Shown one piece after another: positions 1-8,955 of a stretch of DNA of 64,000 bases. The first letter of the stretch is position 1. Every line of letters begins with the position of its first letter. The DNA is from Flavobacterium muglaense (lineage in GTDB: Bacteria > Bacteroidota > Bacteroidia > Flavobacteriales > Flavobacteriaceae). The stretch spans positions 1 to 64,000 of the forward strand of contig NZ_JACRUK010000020.1 of assembly GCF_014305155.1 (NCBI RefSeq). Direction: 5' to 3'. The position numbers were made by a program, and so were the translations under genes. The notes under the pieces were generated by a model. That model made no database searches, was not told the DNA's origin, and saw only the letters and a list, made by a program, of their open reading frames with translations.

Positions 1-1
1 G

Positions 2-184
2 ATTATGGCAAGATTGGCACAAACCAGCGAATCTTGGATAGGTGCCATATTCTTTGTGATGAATATTCTAAAGCTAAACAAGGAATATTTTTGGCTCTTT
101 TTGAATGACCTGATTTCATCTCTTTTCTTAAGAAATCCCAATTATGAAAGTGATTATTTGGTAAAATTAAATCCAGTTATATGA
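2..184 (+). CDS. 3' end of a gene entering from the left, probably an IS transposase
   Basis: An open frame runs in from the window edge and stops at 182-184, giving about 60 C-terminal residues (ATG candidates inside, e.g. at 5). The fragment contains MARLAQTSESWIGAIFFVMN followed by a hydrophobic Leu/Phe-rich helix. I cannot name the family from this piece alone. The transposase call rests mainly on context: about 12 bases after the stop lies a sequence resembling a terminal inverted repeat (196-212), and a similar sequence opens at 63955. Catalytic residues would lie outside the window. Confidence 0.4.
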   Translation: MMARLAQTSESWIGAIFFVMNILKLNKEYFWLFLNDLISSLFLRNPNYESDYLVKLNPVI

Positions 185-195
185 AAATTGAGAAT

Positions 196-212
196 ACTTT
201 TTCAGCAAGCCC
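196..212 (+). mobile_element. Candidate right terminal inverted repeat of an IS
   Basis: Read on the minus strand the end is GGGCTTGCTGAAAAAGT, just downstream of the probable transposase stop codon. It resembles the sequence GGGCACTGAAAAACTACG at 63955-63972, as expected for ends of related insertion sequences. The family and target-site duplication cannot be determined because the left end of this copy is outside the window. Confidence 0.4.
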
Positions 213-508
213 TAGTTAAAGCATTTGTCTTCAAATGGATTTCCATCTTCATCTAAGGCTACCAAAATGACTTTGTCTTTATTTGAAACGCAAGTCATAT
301 AAAACCAAGGCAAAGACCATAAACCGAAAGTAATACAAGAAATTAAAAAGTTAAAGTTATGATTTACTTTTTTATGCTTTTTAGTCAAAACAGCAAAGGG
401 TAATTTATCATTTCGCTCCACTATAGTAAAACCATTATTTATCTTTTTTTTCAAAATTTTTGAAAATTTAGAGAAATTCTCCTCTGGCGTTAAAGTATTG
501 ATTTCCAT
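212..508 (-). CDS. Small one-helix membrane protein, unknown function
   Basis: This 98-residue protein is not recognised as a named family. It has a charged N-terminal half (residues 1-50, rich in Lys and Asn), one hydrophobic segment at about 51-74 (NFNFLISC... to ...YMTCV) and an acidic tail ending EDKCFN. Its TAG stop (212-214) overlaps the last base of the putative IS terminal repeat, so the C-terminus may have been cut by the insertion. It stands alone, with AT-rich DNA upstream. An ATG start is present. Confidence 0.6.
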   Translation of the reverse strand: MEINTLTPEENFSKFSKILKKKINNGFTIVERNDKLPFAVLTKKHKKVNHNFNFLISCITFGLWSLPWFYMTCVSNKDKVILVALDEDGNPFEDKCFN

Positions 509-981
509 TTTTGTAGCTTTTAAATTTTCGTAATAAATCCTTATTTGATCCTCTGTAAAGAGAGTATAAAATTAAGCAGTTAATTTAGTTATCACAATAC
601 CCACTTTTAGTGATTTTTCAAAAAAAATGCACTGCCAAAAAAAATCATAGAATAGAGTTACAAACCAAATTTAAAGCTGTAAAAATAACTTTCTCAATTG
701 TAAATTACAATTGATTACCGTTTAAAGCCCCATCCTTTTTGGTCGCTACTACTATCTTAAAGTGCTGCTACGAAAGGCAAGACACTCCTTATTTGTTTTA
801 TTTGAAAACTCATCGGATAAAAATACTTTTTATAAATTATAAAATAGTATGCATTAAAAGGAAAACATTACAAGATTACCACATACTTAGATTATTAAAA
901 ATCAATACATTAAAAAACAAAATACTCGAAAAAACAACTTACTTAAAACCGCTACCTGCTTGTAACATCAATTAGTTCTTA
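509..981. other. Gene-poor AT-rich stretch with one perfect palindrome
   Basis: No convincing gene is seen in these 473 bases. A 19-base palindrome, CAATTGTAA-A-TTACAATTG, lies at 695-713. At about 727-790 there is a higher-GC patch that vaguely resembles decayed intergenic repeat sequence. A plus-strand open frame at 739-975 is low-complexity and has no recognisable domain. Confidence 0.5.
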
Positions 982-2448
982 TTACTTTAGTTTTAGCTTT
1001 CCTAGAACCGTGTCAATTACTCCATTAATCTCTTTTGAAATTACAAACCTATAATTGAGATAAACGTATGCTATTGTTACCAATATTGATTTTAGTGCAA
1101 TGGCTACTATTGGATAAAAAGGAAATTTCCAAAAGAAGAATAGTCCAAATAACAGCACTGTTAATACTAAAGAGTATACCGTTTGTAAAGTAAAAGGATA
1201 TAAATGCAATCTCTTAACAACAAACATTAATTTAGCTAAACTATAAATGGTGATAGATAACAAACTAGCAAATGCAGCTCCCATGATACCATATATAGGA
1301 ATAAAAATCATATTTAGACCTACTGTTAAAAAAACTAGTAAAACACCTAAAAACAAAACGGCTCTATAATACTTGGTATTAAAAATAATAGCATTGTTAT
1401 TCCCTAAAATGAGGTCAAAATACTTAGATAGACCAATCATAAATACGACTAAAATTCCTCCACTATATTCTTTAGGAATCATCTCGTACAATTGTTCGAT
1501 ATTTACAAAAATACAAAGCATTACAAAACCACCTACTATTTGTAAATTAATAGAGGTTTTTTTGTACAATTCATTCAGTTCATCATGTTGGTCATTGTGC
1601 ATCAATTTTGCTGTAATAGGATACACAATTTGATGCATCGCTCTACTTGGCACCGAAATAACTAAAGCAATATAAGTAGCAACCGAATAAAAAGCAATAT
1701 TACCAATATCCATATACTGATTGAGCATGATCTTGTCACCATCCAACAGCAAATTAGCAACACTTCCTGACAAAATAATATAAAAAGTATATACTAAGAT
1801 CTCTTTTACATTTGAAGGGATTACAAATTGAAAAACAGGCTTTTTAATTCGAAAAGCATACAACATGGTTACTAAAAAAGCCAAGAAATAAATGGCTGCT
1901 GTATAATAGATAAACTCAACTATAGTCATCCACTTGAAGTAAATAGCGAGCAGTCCTAACAAAGAAACGAACCGTAAACCAACTTCTTTTATAAAATTAC
2001 CAAAAACAGAATGCATGTGTACTCTTGCCCACGCATAGAATATTTCAAAATAAGCCATACATAACCCTATGAATGGAATAAGCCAAATAAAATCTTTTAC
2101 AATTGCATTTTTTTTGGTTAAGAAATACGAAATATCATCAAAGAAAAGCAAACCAATTAAAAGCAATGGAATACTCAAAAACAAAGGAAATAGCACCGTA
2201 AAGGACATAAAACGGCTTTCTTCTTCTTCTGTTTTACATTGTGAATAGAATTTTACCAAAGTATTTTGCATCCCAATGGCAAACAACGGCATAATCACAT
2301 TGGCACACGAAAGAATATAATTAGATAGTCCGTAGAAGGTTTTACCTAAAATATGAGGGAATAAAAAAATAGTACTTACGCCTCCTATTCCAAAACCGAT
2401 ATAAGTTATTATTGTATTCTTTAAAGACTGATTTAATACTATTCCCAT
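982..2448 (-). CDS. Polysaccharide flippase (Wzx/oligosaccharide flippase family)
   Basis: This 488-residue protein is almost entirely hydrophobic, with about 12-14 membrane segments spread from residue 10 to 470, as in Wzx/MATE-like exporters that flip lipid-linked saccharide units across the inner membrane. The N-terminal layout (short basic start, then a glycine-rich helix TYIGFGIGGVSTIFLFP) fits the polysaccharide biosynthesis family. It is the last gene of a minus-strand cluster, 53 bases after the glycosyltransferase at 2502-3791, which supports a role in exporting the glycan that enzyme helps to build. The substrate cannot be read from the sequence. Confidence 0.85.
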   Translation of the reverse strand: MGIVLNQSLKNTIITYIGFGIGGVSTIFLFPHILGKTFYGLSNYILSCANVIMPLFAIGMQNTLVKFYSQCKTEEEESRFMSFTVLFPLFLSIPLLLIGLLFFDDISYFLTKKNAIVKDFIWLIPFIGLCMAYFEIFYAWARVHMHSVFGNFIKEVGLRFVSLLGLLAIYFKWMTIVEFIYYTAAIYFLAFLVTMLYAFRIKKPVFQFVIPSNVKEILVYTFYIILSGSVANLLLDGDKIMLNQYMDIGNIAFYSVATYIALVISVPSRAMHQIVYPITAKLMHNDQHDELNELYKKTSINLQIVGGFVMLCIFVNIEQLYEMIPKEYSGGILVVFMIGLSKYFDLILGNNNAIIFNTKYYRAVLFLGVLLVFLTVGLNMIFIPIYGIMGAAFASLLSITIYSLAKLMFVVKRLHLYPFTLQTVYSLVLTVLLFGLFFFWKFPFYPIVAIALKSILVTIAYVYLNYRFVISKEINGVIDTVLGKLKLK

Positions 2449-2501
2449 TTTAGGATTTTAATTTTAAGGTTCAAAAGTTCAAAGCATTGCGCTAATTCCT
2501 T

Positions 2502-3791
2502 TTATTGCAGCAATTTAGCCAATTCTTTAGTCAAATTTTTTCTGGAAAACTTTTGCAATCCTACTCCATTAGATTGTAATTTTCCTTCTAAAAACTGATT
2601 ATAAAAATCCAAAATTACTCTTTTTAATTTCACTTTATCCGAATACTCAAAAAACACACCGGTATTCGTGCTTGTGATAATTTCGGCAAAATCAGAATCT
2701 CTCGGGCCTATTGCAACTATAGGGCGGTTTGAAACCATATATTCGAATAATTTACCTGGGATAATACTTTTGGTATCTTCAGAATCTATTTCGATCAATA
2801 ATAAAACTTGGGACTTTTTTTGATGGGCTATTGCTTCAGCATGTGACACGTATCCTAAATTTTTTAAATACGGATTGAGCTCATAATGCGCTATGGCGTC
2901 TAATACTTCTTGACTGACTGCTCCTATTAATTTTAACTCTAAATGTGATTTAAAACCAGATACCTCAGCAATTAATTCTTGTAAACATTCCCATAAAATT
3001 TTCGGATTCCTTTCAGACAAGAAAGATCCTATATGTGCGAGTGAAAATAGTGTATCAAGCGGTTCATTTACCACCGGTTCTACGTCATATCCATTTGTTA
3101 TTACTGCAATCGGCTTATTGGTTATGGCTTGAAATTCAGCTTTAGTAGTTTTACTCGTCACAATAATTGTATCGGCTGTATTCAAGACAACATGCTCAAG
3201 TTTCTTGTGCTTTTTGGCGGCATAATTAGACAATCGCAATGATTTATGGTACCCTATTGTAGTCCAAGGATCACGAAAATCAGCAAACCATTTAAGATTC
3301 AATTTTTGCTTCAACTGCAATCCTATCAAATGCAAACTATGTGGTGGCCCAGATGTGATAATGGTATCTATATTATGATCAGCGATGTACTTTTCTAAAT
3401 AGGAAACGGATGGTTTGACCCAAAAAACACGCGCATCTGGGATAAACAAGTTTCCTCTCACCCAAAGAAAAACTTTATCTAATCCAGTTTGCTTTTTTTG
3501 ATTTGGAATTATACCTGAACTGATTTTTTTTGTTTTGTTTTTCGACAAAAAAGAAGCCAATTGATAGGGCTCAAAAATTTTATGCTGTAGCACAACTGTT
3601 TCTCCAGAAACTTCATGAACTAAGTTTTGGTCGATAATAGGATAGGTGGGATTCTCTGGAATATAAACAATAGGTTGGATGTCAAAATCTGGTAAATATT
3701 TTACAAATTTCAACCAACGCTGCACTCCTGGTCCTCCCGCAGGTGGCCAATAATACGTTATGATAAGAACTTTTTTTGATTCAGGCTTCAA
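2502..3791 (-). CDS. Family 4-like glycosyltransferase (GT-B fold)
   Basis: This protein of about 429 residues transfers a sugar from a nucleotide donor to a growing surface glycan, probably at the inner face of the cytoplasmic membrane. The N-terminus has the GT4 acceptor-domain signature YYWPPAGGPGVQRW (residues 13-26). The C-terminal donor domain has the glycine/acidic motif IIPGKLFEYMVSNRPIVAIG near residue 345-365. No ATG is available before the conserved N-terminus. The first usable start is TTG at 3789-3791, so either a TTG start is used or the start is unresolved. It lies between the YfhO-like gene and the flippase on the same strand. Confidence 0.85.
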   Translation of the reverse strand: MKPESKKVLIITYYWPPAGGPGVQRWLKFVKYLPDFDIQPIVYIPENPTYPIIDQNLVHEVSGETVVLQHKIFEPYQLASFLSKNKTKKISSGIIPNQKKQTGLDKVFLWVRGNLFIPDARVFWVKPSVSYLEKYIADHNIDTIITSGPPHSLHLIGLQLKQKLNLKWFADFRDPWTTIGYHKSLRLSNYAAKKHKKLEHVVLNTADTIIVTSKTTKAEFQAITNKPIAVITNGYDVEPVVNEPLDTLFSLAHIGSFLSERNPKILWECLQELIAEVSGFKSHLELKLIGAVSQEVLDAIAHYELNPYLKNLGYVSHAEAIAHQKKSQVLLLIEIDSEDTKSIIPGKLFEYMVSNRPIVAIGPRDSDFAEIITSTNTGVFFEYSDKVKLKRVILDFYNQFLEGKLQSNGVGLQKFSRKNLTKELAKLLQ

Positions 3792-3803
3792 TATTTCTAT
3801 TTT

Positions 3804-3840
3804 ATAAAAAGACGCACGGAAGCGCGTCTCTACATACGTA
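3804..3840 (-). terminator. Hairpin between the YfhO and glycosyltransferase genes, also a dispersed-repeat type
   Basis: On the minus strand AGACGC-GCTTCCGT-GCGTCT is followed by TTTTATA, which can form a short intrinsic terminator after the yfhO-like gene. It is preceded by TACGTATGTAG. The GTAGAGACGC core is of a kind I associate with dispersed palindromic repeats in several bacterial genomes (recollection, not checked). Confidence 0.5.
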
Positions 3841-3844
3841 TCTT

Positions 3845-6268
3845 TTATTTATTGATTTTTTTTCTTTCGAAATAAATCCCTCCTACTAACAACAGCAACA
3901 TACCCGCAATACTTACTAAAGTGATTATACTTCCTGTTTTAATGACTTCTGGTTCAAACTTGAACTCTATCTTATGTGTTCCTCCTGGAATAATCATTGC
4001 CCTTAAAACATAATCAACAGGAAAATGTTCTGTTTTTACGCCGTCAATATAACCATTCCATCCATTTTCATAATAAATTTCAGAAAAAACAACTAAGCCT
4101 TCATTTTTACTAGTTGATGCATATTTTATGTAATTGGGTTTGTATACCTCTAGTTTTATAGTGCCGGTTGTATCTAAGTTTCGTTTCAATCGAGCATTCT
4201 TGAACTTATCACCATACAAGTGTAAATTAAACACAGCTGCTCTTTTGGTATCTAATTTATTCAAAGCTTGCATTTCGTCATTGGCTTTATTCACCAATTT
4301 CACATCGCTTACAAACCACGCATTCCCATTGGCATCTGGATTAATGATAGGAAATTCTTTTCCTTCTTTGTCCGTTTGAATCACATATTTAACATTTAAC
4401 ATGTTCAGTACGTCCAAGTTGTTTTTGGCTATTTGATAATCAAATAACTGTTGTACGCGTCTAGGTTTTGCTGCGTGATAGCCACCTATTGATTTATGGA
4501 AATAAGATGCTCTTGCGCTAGAAAAATTTCCGTTTACCTCAAAAACACGGTAATGTGAGGTGTCTTTTAAAATTTCAGCATCGGCAGCAGTTTCTTGAAA
4601 CGGAACTTCAACTTCTCTACCACTCACAAAATCTTTGGATGAAACATAGTTTTTATCCACAAAAAACAAATCAGAAACCATGAACAATCCGATCAAAATA
4701 ATAGCTGTATTTTGAGCGATCTTATTCTTAGTAAATAGCCATAAAATAGCGGAAATCAAAACAATAAAAAACCCAGAACGCAACAAATCCGCACTGTACA
4801 GGCTCATTCGATCTCCCTTTAAAGCTTCTACAAATTGAGGACCGTAACTTTCTATATAGTAACTATCATTGGCACCTGAAAAACTAAACATACTTTTGCT
4901 AAAAAACAAAAGAACAATAAGCCCTAAACCTACTGCAGTCGATTGCCAAACTGGTTTCCACTGTAGTTCTTTTTCGAGCTTAAAAAAGGATTGCAGTCCC
5001 ATTATAGCGAGGACAGGGAAGCACAATTCTAGAATTACTTGTATGGATGAAACTGCTCTAAACTTATTGTACATGGGTACATAATCAATAAAAAAATCAG
5101 TTAAAACCGGGAAGTTTTTACCCCAAGAAAGCACTAATGCAACTACTGCACCCGACAGGAATACATATTTTATTTTACGATCATCAATGAACAAAGCTAG
5201 TATTCCTAAAAAGAAAACTACCACACCAATATAAGCCGGTGCAGCTACGATAGGTTGATCGCCCCAATAAGTAGGTAGTCCCGAAGCAAAGTCTGTCGCT
5301 TGCGCATCTGGAACACCTTGCCCGATCATGAATTCATACATTTTACTGTCTTTCCCAACAGCCTCATGATTTGAACCTCCAAAAAGTCTTGGAGCTATCA
5401 AATTGAAACTTTCGGCAACACCATAACTATATTCTGTAATATAATCACGAGTCATTGCGCTAGTATTGGTGTTTTTTGAGCCATCAGGATTATACGTTAG
5501 CTCGCTTTTTCCTCTGGTGCTAAAGCTCGCATATTCTGAAGTAGCTAATAAGTTAGTCGCATTGGCTCCAATAGCTAGAATTCCAGCAACAGCTAGGACT
5601 CCTATTGACTTCAAAAGACCGTTGTACTCCTTACTTTTAATATCTAAATAAATAAAATAACCAGACAGTATCAATAAGAAAATCAACAAATAATAAGTCA
5701 TTTGAAAGTGATTCGTGTTTATTTCTAACGCTGTTGCAAACATGGTCAACAATCCACCAACAATATATTTTTTTCTATAGACTAAAATAAATCCCGCAAT
5801 GACTAGCGGCATGTAACCGATAGCATGTGCCTTAGCATTATGACCAACTCCTAGAATTATAATTAAATAGGTCGAAAAACCAAAAGCAAGAGAGCCGAAA
5901 AATGCTTTCAAAGGATCCACTTTGAGTACAAGCAAAAGCCCGTAGAATCCTAGAAAATATAGAAATAAATAATCGGCTGGACGCGGTAAAAAACGCAAAG
6001 CATCATCAATCGCACCAATAAAATCATACGGATACTTAGCCCCTAATTGATAAGTAGGCATTCCACCAAAAGCCGAGTTTGTCCAATAAGGCTCTATATG
6101 CTCTGTTGCTCTAAAATCATTTTGCTCCTTTGCCATTCCTGTATATTGAGCAATATCCGATTGGAAGATTTGCTTTCCTTGCAATACAGGATAAAAATAA
6201 AGAACAGATACCATTAAAAAACCCATAATGGCAAGAGCGTGCGGATAGAACTTATTTAATATTTTCAA
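3845..6268 (-). CDS. YfhO-family membrane protein
   Basis: This 807-residue integral membrane protein has about a dozen membrane helices and a large soluble segment between about residues 560 and 770, the layout of YfhO proteins (GT-C-like fold, linked to glycosylation of envelope polymers in Gram-positives; role unknown in Flavobacteria). The early loop with QSDIAQYTGMAKEQNDFR (about residues 36-53) is the expected periplasmic acidic loop of GT-C enzymes. The last helix (about 780-800) precedes a basic tail. The first in-frame start is TTG at 6266-6268; no ATG fits the usual N-terminus. It opens the minus-strand polysaccharide cluster. Confidence 0.85.
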   Translation of the reverse strand: MKILNKFYPHALAIMGFLMVSVLYFYPVLQGKQIFQSDIAQYTGMAKEQNDFRATEHIEPYWTNSAFGGMPTYQLGAKYPYDFIGAIDDALRFLPRPADYLFLYFLGFYGLLLVLKVDPLKAFFGSLAFGFSTYLIIILGVGHNAKAHAIGYMPLVIAGFILVYRKKYIVGGLLTMFATALEINTNHFQMTYYLLIFLLILSGYFIYLDIKSKEYNGLLKSIGVLAVAGILAIGANATNLLATSEYASFSTRGKSELTYNPDGSKNTNTSAMTRDYITEYSYGVAESFNLIAPRLFGGSNHEAVGKDSKMYEFMIGQGVPDAQATDFASGLPTYWGDQPIVAAPAYIGVVVFFLGILALFIDDRKIKYVFLSGAVVALVLSWGKNFPVLTDFFIDYVPMYNKFRAVSSIQVILELCFPVLAIMGLQSFFKLEKELQWKPVWQSTAVGLGLIVLLFFSKSMFSFSGANDSYYIESYGPQFVEALKGDRMSLYSADLLRSGFFIVLISAILWLFTKNKIAQNTAIILIGLFMVSDLFFVDKNYVSSKDFVSGREVEVPFQETAADAEILKDTSHYRVFEVNGNFSSARASYFHKSIGGYHAAKPRRVQQLFDYQIAKNNLDVLNMLNVKYVIQTDKEGKEFPIINPDANGNAWFVSDVKLVNKANDEMQALNKLDTKRAAVFNLHLYGDKFKNARLKRNLDTTGTIKLEVYKPNYIKYASTSKNEGLVVFSEIYYENGWNGYIDGVKTEHFPVDYVLRAMIIPGGTHKIEFKFEPEVIKTGSIITLVSIAGMLLLLVGGIYFERKKINK

Positions 6269-6316
6269 TTTTTGAGTGTTTGTTTAAAAAAAGTGTGTTT
6301 GGTAAAAAGGCCAAAT

Positions 6317-6601
6317 TTAATCTATTTCTTCGTAATCGACATATTCCCCTACTTTTTTAGTTTCTCTTGGGTTTTTATCATTCTTGGTTGTATAAATCAC
6401 CTCATCTTTAGACTGAGTTTGATTCCACGCACCACCTTGAGCACGTTGTTGTTGTTCTTGAAAACTTTGCCCTGCTTTTTCTACTACTTTTTTCACCACT
6501 AAAGGCAAAAACAATTTTGCCAAAAATTTAAATATATAATAAGAAGCAAGTATATAAAACAGTATTCTTATAAATCCTGTAAAAGAGGCTGTTTGTATCA
6601 T
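6317..6601 (-). CDS. DUF4834 family small membrane protein
   Basis: This 94-residue protein has one or two N-terminal membrane helices (residues about 8-40, FIRILFYILASYYIFKFLAK), then a Gln-rich linker and a charged tail with KKVGEYVDYEEID. This matches the small Bacteroidota family DUF4834, whose function is unknown. It is 48 bases upstream of the YfhO-like gene on the same strand and may share its transcript. Confidence 0.8.
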   Translation of the reverse strand: MIQTASFTGFIRILFYILASYYIFKFLAKLFLPLVVKKVVEKAGQSFQEQQQRAQGGAWNQTQSKDEVIYTTKNDKNPRETKKVGEYVDYEEID

Positions 6602-6693
6602 TTTTATATTTTTTTTTTACAAAATTAATAAATCCTAATCGAAACTTCGGGACAAAATTAAAATATCATTCTTAAATAAATGATAAAATATAG

Positions 6694-6701
6694 TACATTT
6701 G
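6694..6701 (+). promoter_or_regulatory. Putative -7 element of a Bacteroidota promoter
   Basis: TACATTTG fits the consensus TAnnTTTG and lies 35 bases before the ATG at 6737. No clear TTG -33 element is visible. Confidence 0.5.
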
Positions 6702-6736
6702 AAATGCGTTATTACTTTTAATCTCAAAAAAATAAT

Positions 6737-7699
6737 ATGTCCACACTTAAAAACAAGCTCCTTTATGCTTTAATATGTTTGCCCGCTCTTATCTACGGAC
6801 AACACACTGATGAAATAAACTCTAACCGCCCAGGTGAAACCATGTCAGCCTTTGCAGTAGGGAAATCTGTAATTCAAGTCGAATCAGGAATATACGGAAT
6901 CAAGGAACATCATGATTTACTAGCTTATGATGCAAATGGTTTTGGACTTGACCTAACCATTCGTTACGGTTTTTTCAAGGAGCAATTAGAATTAATTGCC
7001 GATTTGCAATATCAAAATCAGATAAAAACAAGTAATTTTCAAGAAAACAAATTAAGTGGTTTAAAGCAAACCATCCTTGGAGCGAAATATTTACTGTACG
7101 ATCCGTTTAAAAACTACGAGAAAAAAGCAAATATTTACAGCTGGAAAGCCAATCAAAGATTCAATTGGCATCAATTAATTCCTGCTGTATCTGTCTTTGC
7201 AGGAGCCAATTTCAATGTAGGCAACAATCCGTATGCTTTTCCAAATCAACCAAAAGCATCTCCAAAAATAATGTTAATCACTCAAAATCACTTGGGAGAT
7301 GGATCATGGGTTTTTGTAACAAATATTATAGGCGATTACATCGCTACAGACTACCCTAGCTACGGTTACGTACTTACTTTAACTAAGGGATTCAACAAGC
7401 ATTGGTCTGGTTTTGTCGAAAACCAAGGTTATAAAAGTGATTTCTACAGCGATGCCATCGTACGTGGTGGAGCTGCCTACTTACTGCACAAAGACTTACA
7501 AATTGACGCTTCTATCAGTAGCAGTTTAAAAACAACGCCTTCTATCTTGTATGGTGGCATCGGTTTTTCATGGCGCTATGATGCTAATTACAAAGAAGTA
7601 AGAATGAGCTTAGACAAAGGCGGTAAAAAATCTAAAACCCAAAAGAAAGTAGAAAAAAAGAATCAAAAGCGAAAAGACGCAATAGACAATACTCCCTAA
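6737..7699 (+). CDS. Outer-membrane channel-like protein (MetA-pathway/transporter superfamily)
   Basis: This 320-residue protein has a signal peptide (residues 1-21, ending ALIYG) and a beta-rich body with many alternating aromatic strands, typical of the outer-membrane 'phenol degradation MetA' or generic transporter family in Bacteroidota. The early segment EINSNRPGETMSAFAVGKS is characteristic of the family. The C-terminus is a Lys-rich extension of about 35 residues (KKSKTQKKVEKKNQKRKD) after the last strand, which is unusual for a barrel end. It is followed after 9 bases by the acyltransferase at 7709, so the two are likely cotranscribed. Confidence 0.7.
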   Translation: MSTLKNKLLYALICLPALIYGQHTDEINSNRPGETMSAFAVGKSVIQVESGIYGIKEHHDLLAYDANGFGLDLTIRYGFFKEQLELIADLQYQNQIKTSNFQENKLSGLKQTILGAKYLLYDPFKNYEKKANIYSWKANQRFNWHQLIPAVSVFAGANFNVGNNPYAFPNQPKASPKIMLITQNHLGDGSWVFVTNIIGDYIATDYPSYGYVLTLTKGFNKHWSGFVENQGYKSDFYSDAIVRGGAAYLLHKDLQIDASISSSLKTTPSILYGGIGFSWRYDANYKEVRMSLDKGGKKSKTQKKVEKKNQKRKDAIDNTP

Positions 7700-7708
7700 T
7701 AAAATACC

Positions 7709-8827
7709 ATGATTACAATAAAAGAAGCGATTACAAAAAAGGAACTAACAGATTATATCAAATTCCCTTTTTCTTTATATAAAGACAATGAATTCTGGGT
7801 TCCGCCTATTATTGCCGATGAGCTAGAAACATTTGACAAAACTAAAAATCCTGCCTTTGAAAATGCCGAAGCCTACTTTTATATTGCTTACAAAGGCAAT
7901 GAAATCGTAGGTCGCGTGGCCGCAATCATCAATTGGAGTGAAGTCAACGACCAACAAAAAAAGAAAGTGCGTTTTGGCTGGTTTGATACCATTAATGATA
8001 TTGAAGTTACAAAAGCTTTACTTGAAAAAGTATATGAATTAGGTCGAAAAAACAACCTTGAACATGTTGAAGGACCAATGGGCTTTTCTAATCTAGACAA
8101 AGTAGGGGTTCTTACCGAAGGATTTGACCAATTAGGAACCATGATTACTTGGTACAACCACCCTTACTATGCAACACATTTCGAACAATTAGGTTTTGTA
8201 CCCGAAAAAGAATACCTAGAAAATAAATTCCCATTCAAGAATGTCAAACTAGAATATTTTGACAAAGCACAGGAATTAATCAAAAGGAGGTACCAACTGA
8301 AATCTTTGAACTTCAAGAAAACCAAAGACGTGATGCCGTATGTGGACAAGATGTTTGACTTATTCAATGCCTCTTACGCTAGCTTATCTTCTTTTGTTGC
8401 TATTTCAGACACACAAAAAGAGTATTTCAAGAAAAAATACATCAGCTTTATCAATCCAGAATACATCAAGTTTGTAGAAGACAAAGACGGTAGACTGGTT
8501 GCCTTTGCCATTGTTATGCCTAGCTTTTCCAAAGCCTTGCAAAAAGCCAATGGTAAACTATTCCCTTTTGGGTTCTACCATTTATTAAACGCCAGAAAAA
8601 ACAGCAAAGAAGTTACTTTCTACTTGATTGGAGTGCATCCTGAATACCAAAACAAAGGAGTTCACGCCATTATTTTCAAGGAATACCACACTACTTTCAC
8701 CGAGAAAGGAATAGAAACCTGCATTAGAACACCTGAATTAGCCGATAATCACGCCATTCATTTACTATGGAAAAATTTTGACCCAGTAATCTATTGCCGT
8801 AGAAAAACATTTAGAAAAGAACTGTAA
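7709..8827 (+). CDS. GNAT-fold acyltransferase-like protein
   Basis: This 372-residue cytoplasmic protein looks like a double-GNAT architecture. The C-terminal part carries an acetyl-CoA-loop-like motif, GVHPEYQNKGVHAIIF (about residues 308-323), and ends with a typical GNAT beta-strand region. The N-terminal part (residues 40-130) has the AYFYIAYKGNEIVGRVAAII strands of a second, degenerate fold. Homologues in Flavobacteria are usually annotated as hypothetical. The substrate is unknown. It is the second gene after the outer-membrane protein and is closed by a strong hairpin at 8873-8909. Confidence 0.7.
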   Translation: MITIKEAITKKELTDYIKFPFSLYKDNEFWVPPIIADELETFDKTKNPAFENAEAYFYIAYKGNEIVGRVAAIINWSEVNDQQKKKVRFGWFDTINDIEVTKALLEKVYELGRKNNLEHVEGPMGFSNLDKVGVLTEGFDQLGTMITWYNHPYYATHFEQLGFVPEKEYLENKFPFKNVKLEYFDKAQELIKRRYQLKSLNFKKTKDVMPYVDKMFDLFNASYASLSSFVAISDTQKEYFKKKYISFINPEYIKFVEDKDGRLVAFAIVMPSFSKALQKANGKLFPFGFYHLLNARKNSKEVTFYLIGVHPEYQNKGVHAIIFKEYHTTFTEKGIETCIRTPELADNHAIHLLWKNFDPVIYCRRKTFRKEL

Positions 8828-8872
8828 AAACGAGTAGTCAGCAATCAAGTTTTGAGTGATCAGTTTCAAAAT

Positions 8873-8909
8873 AAAAAAAATCCATTCGCCTCGACGAATG
8901 GATTTTTTT
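8873..8909. terminator. Bidirectional intrinsic terminator
   Basis: AATCCATTCG-CCTCGA-CGAATGGATT flanked by A and T runs, sitting between convergent genes ending at 8827 and 8956. Confidence 0.9.
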
Positions 8910-8955
8910 ATTTTAGTGGATCACTTTTTAAAAACGGATCACTGAACATTAAATA

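Noticed and set aside
739..975. Plus-strand open frame of 78 codons
   Set aside because: Low-complexity Ile/Lys/Asn content, no domain, no promoter, and part overlaps a repeat-like patch.
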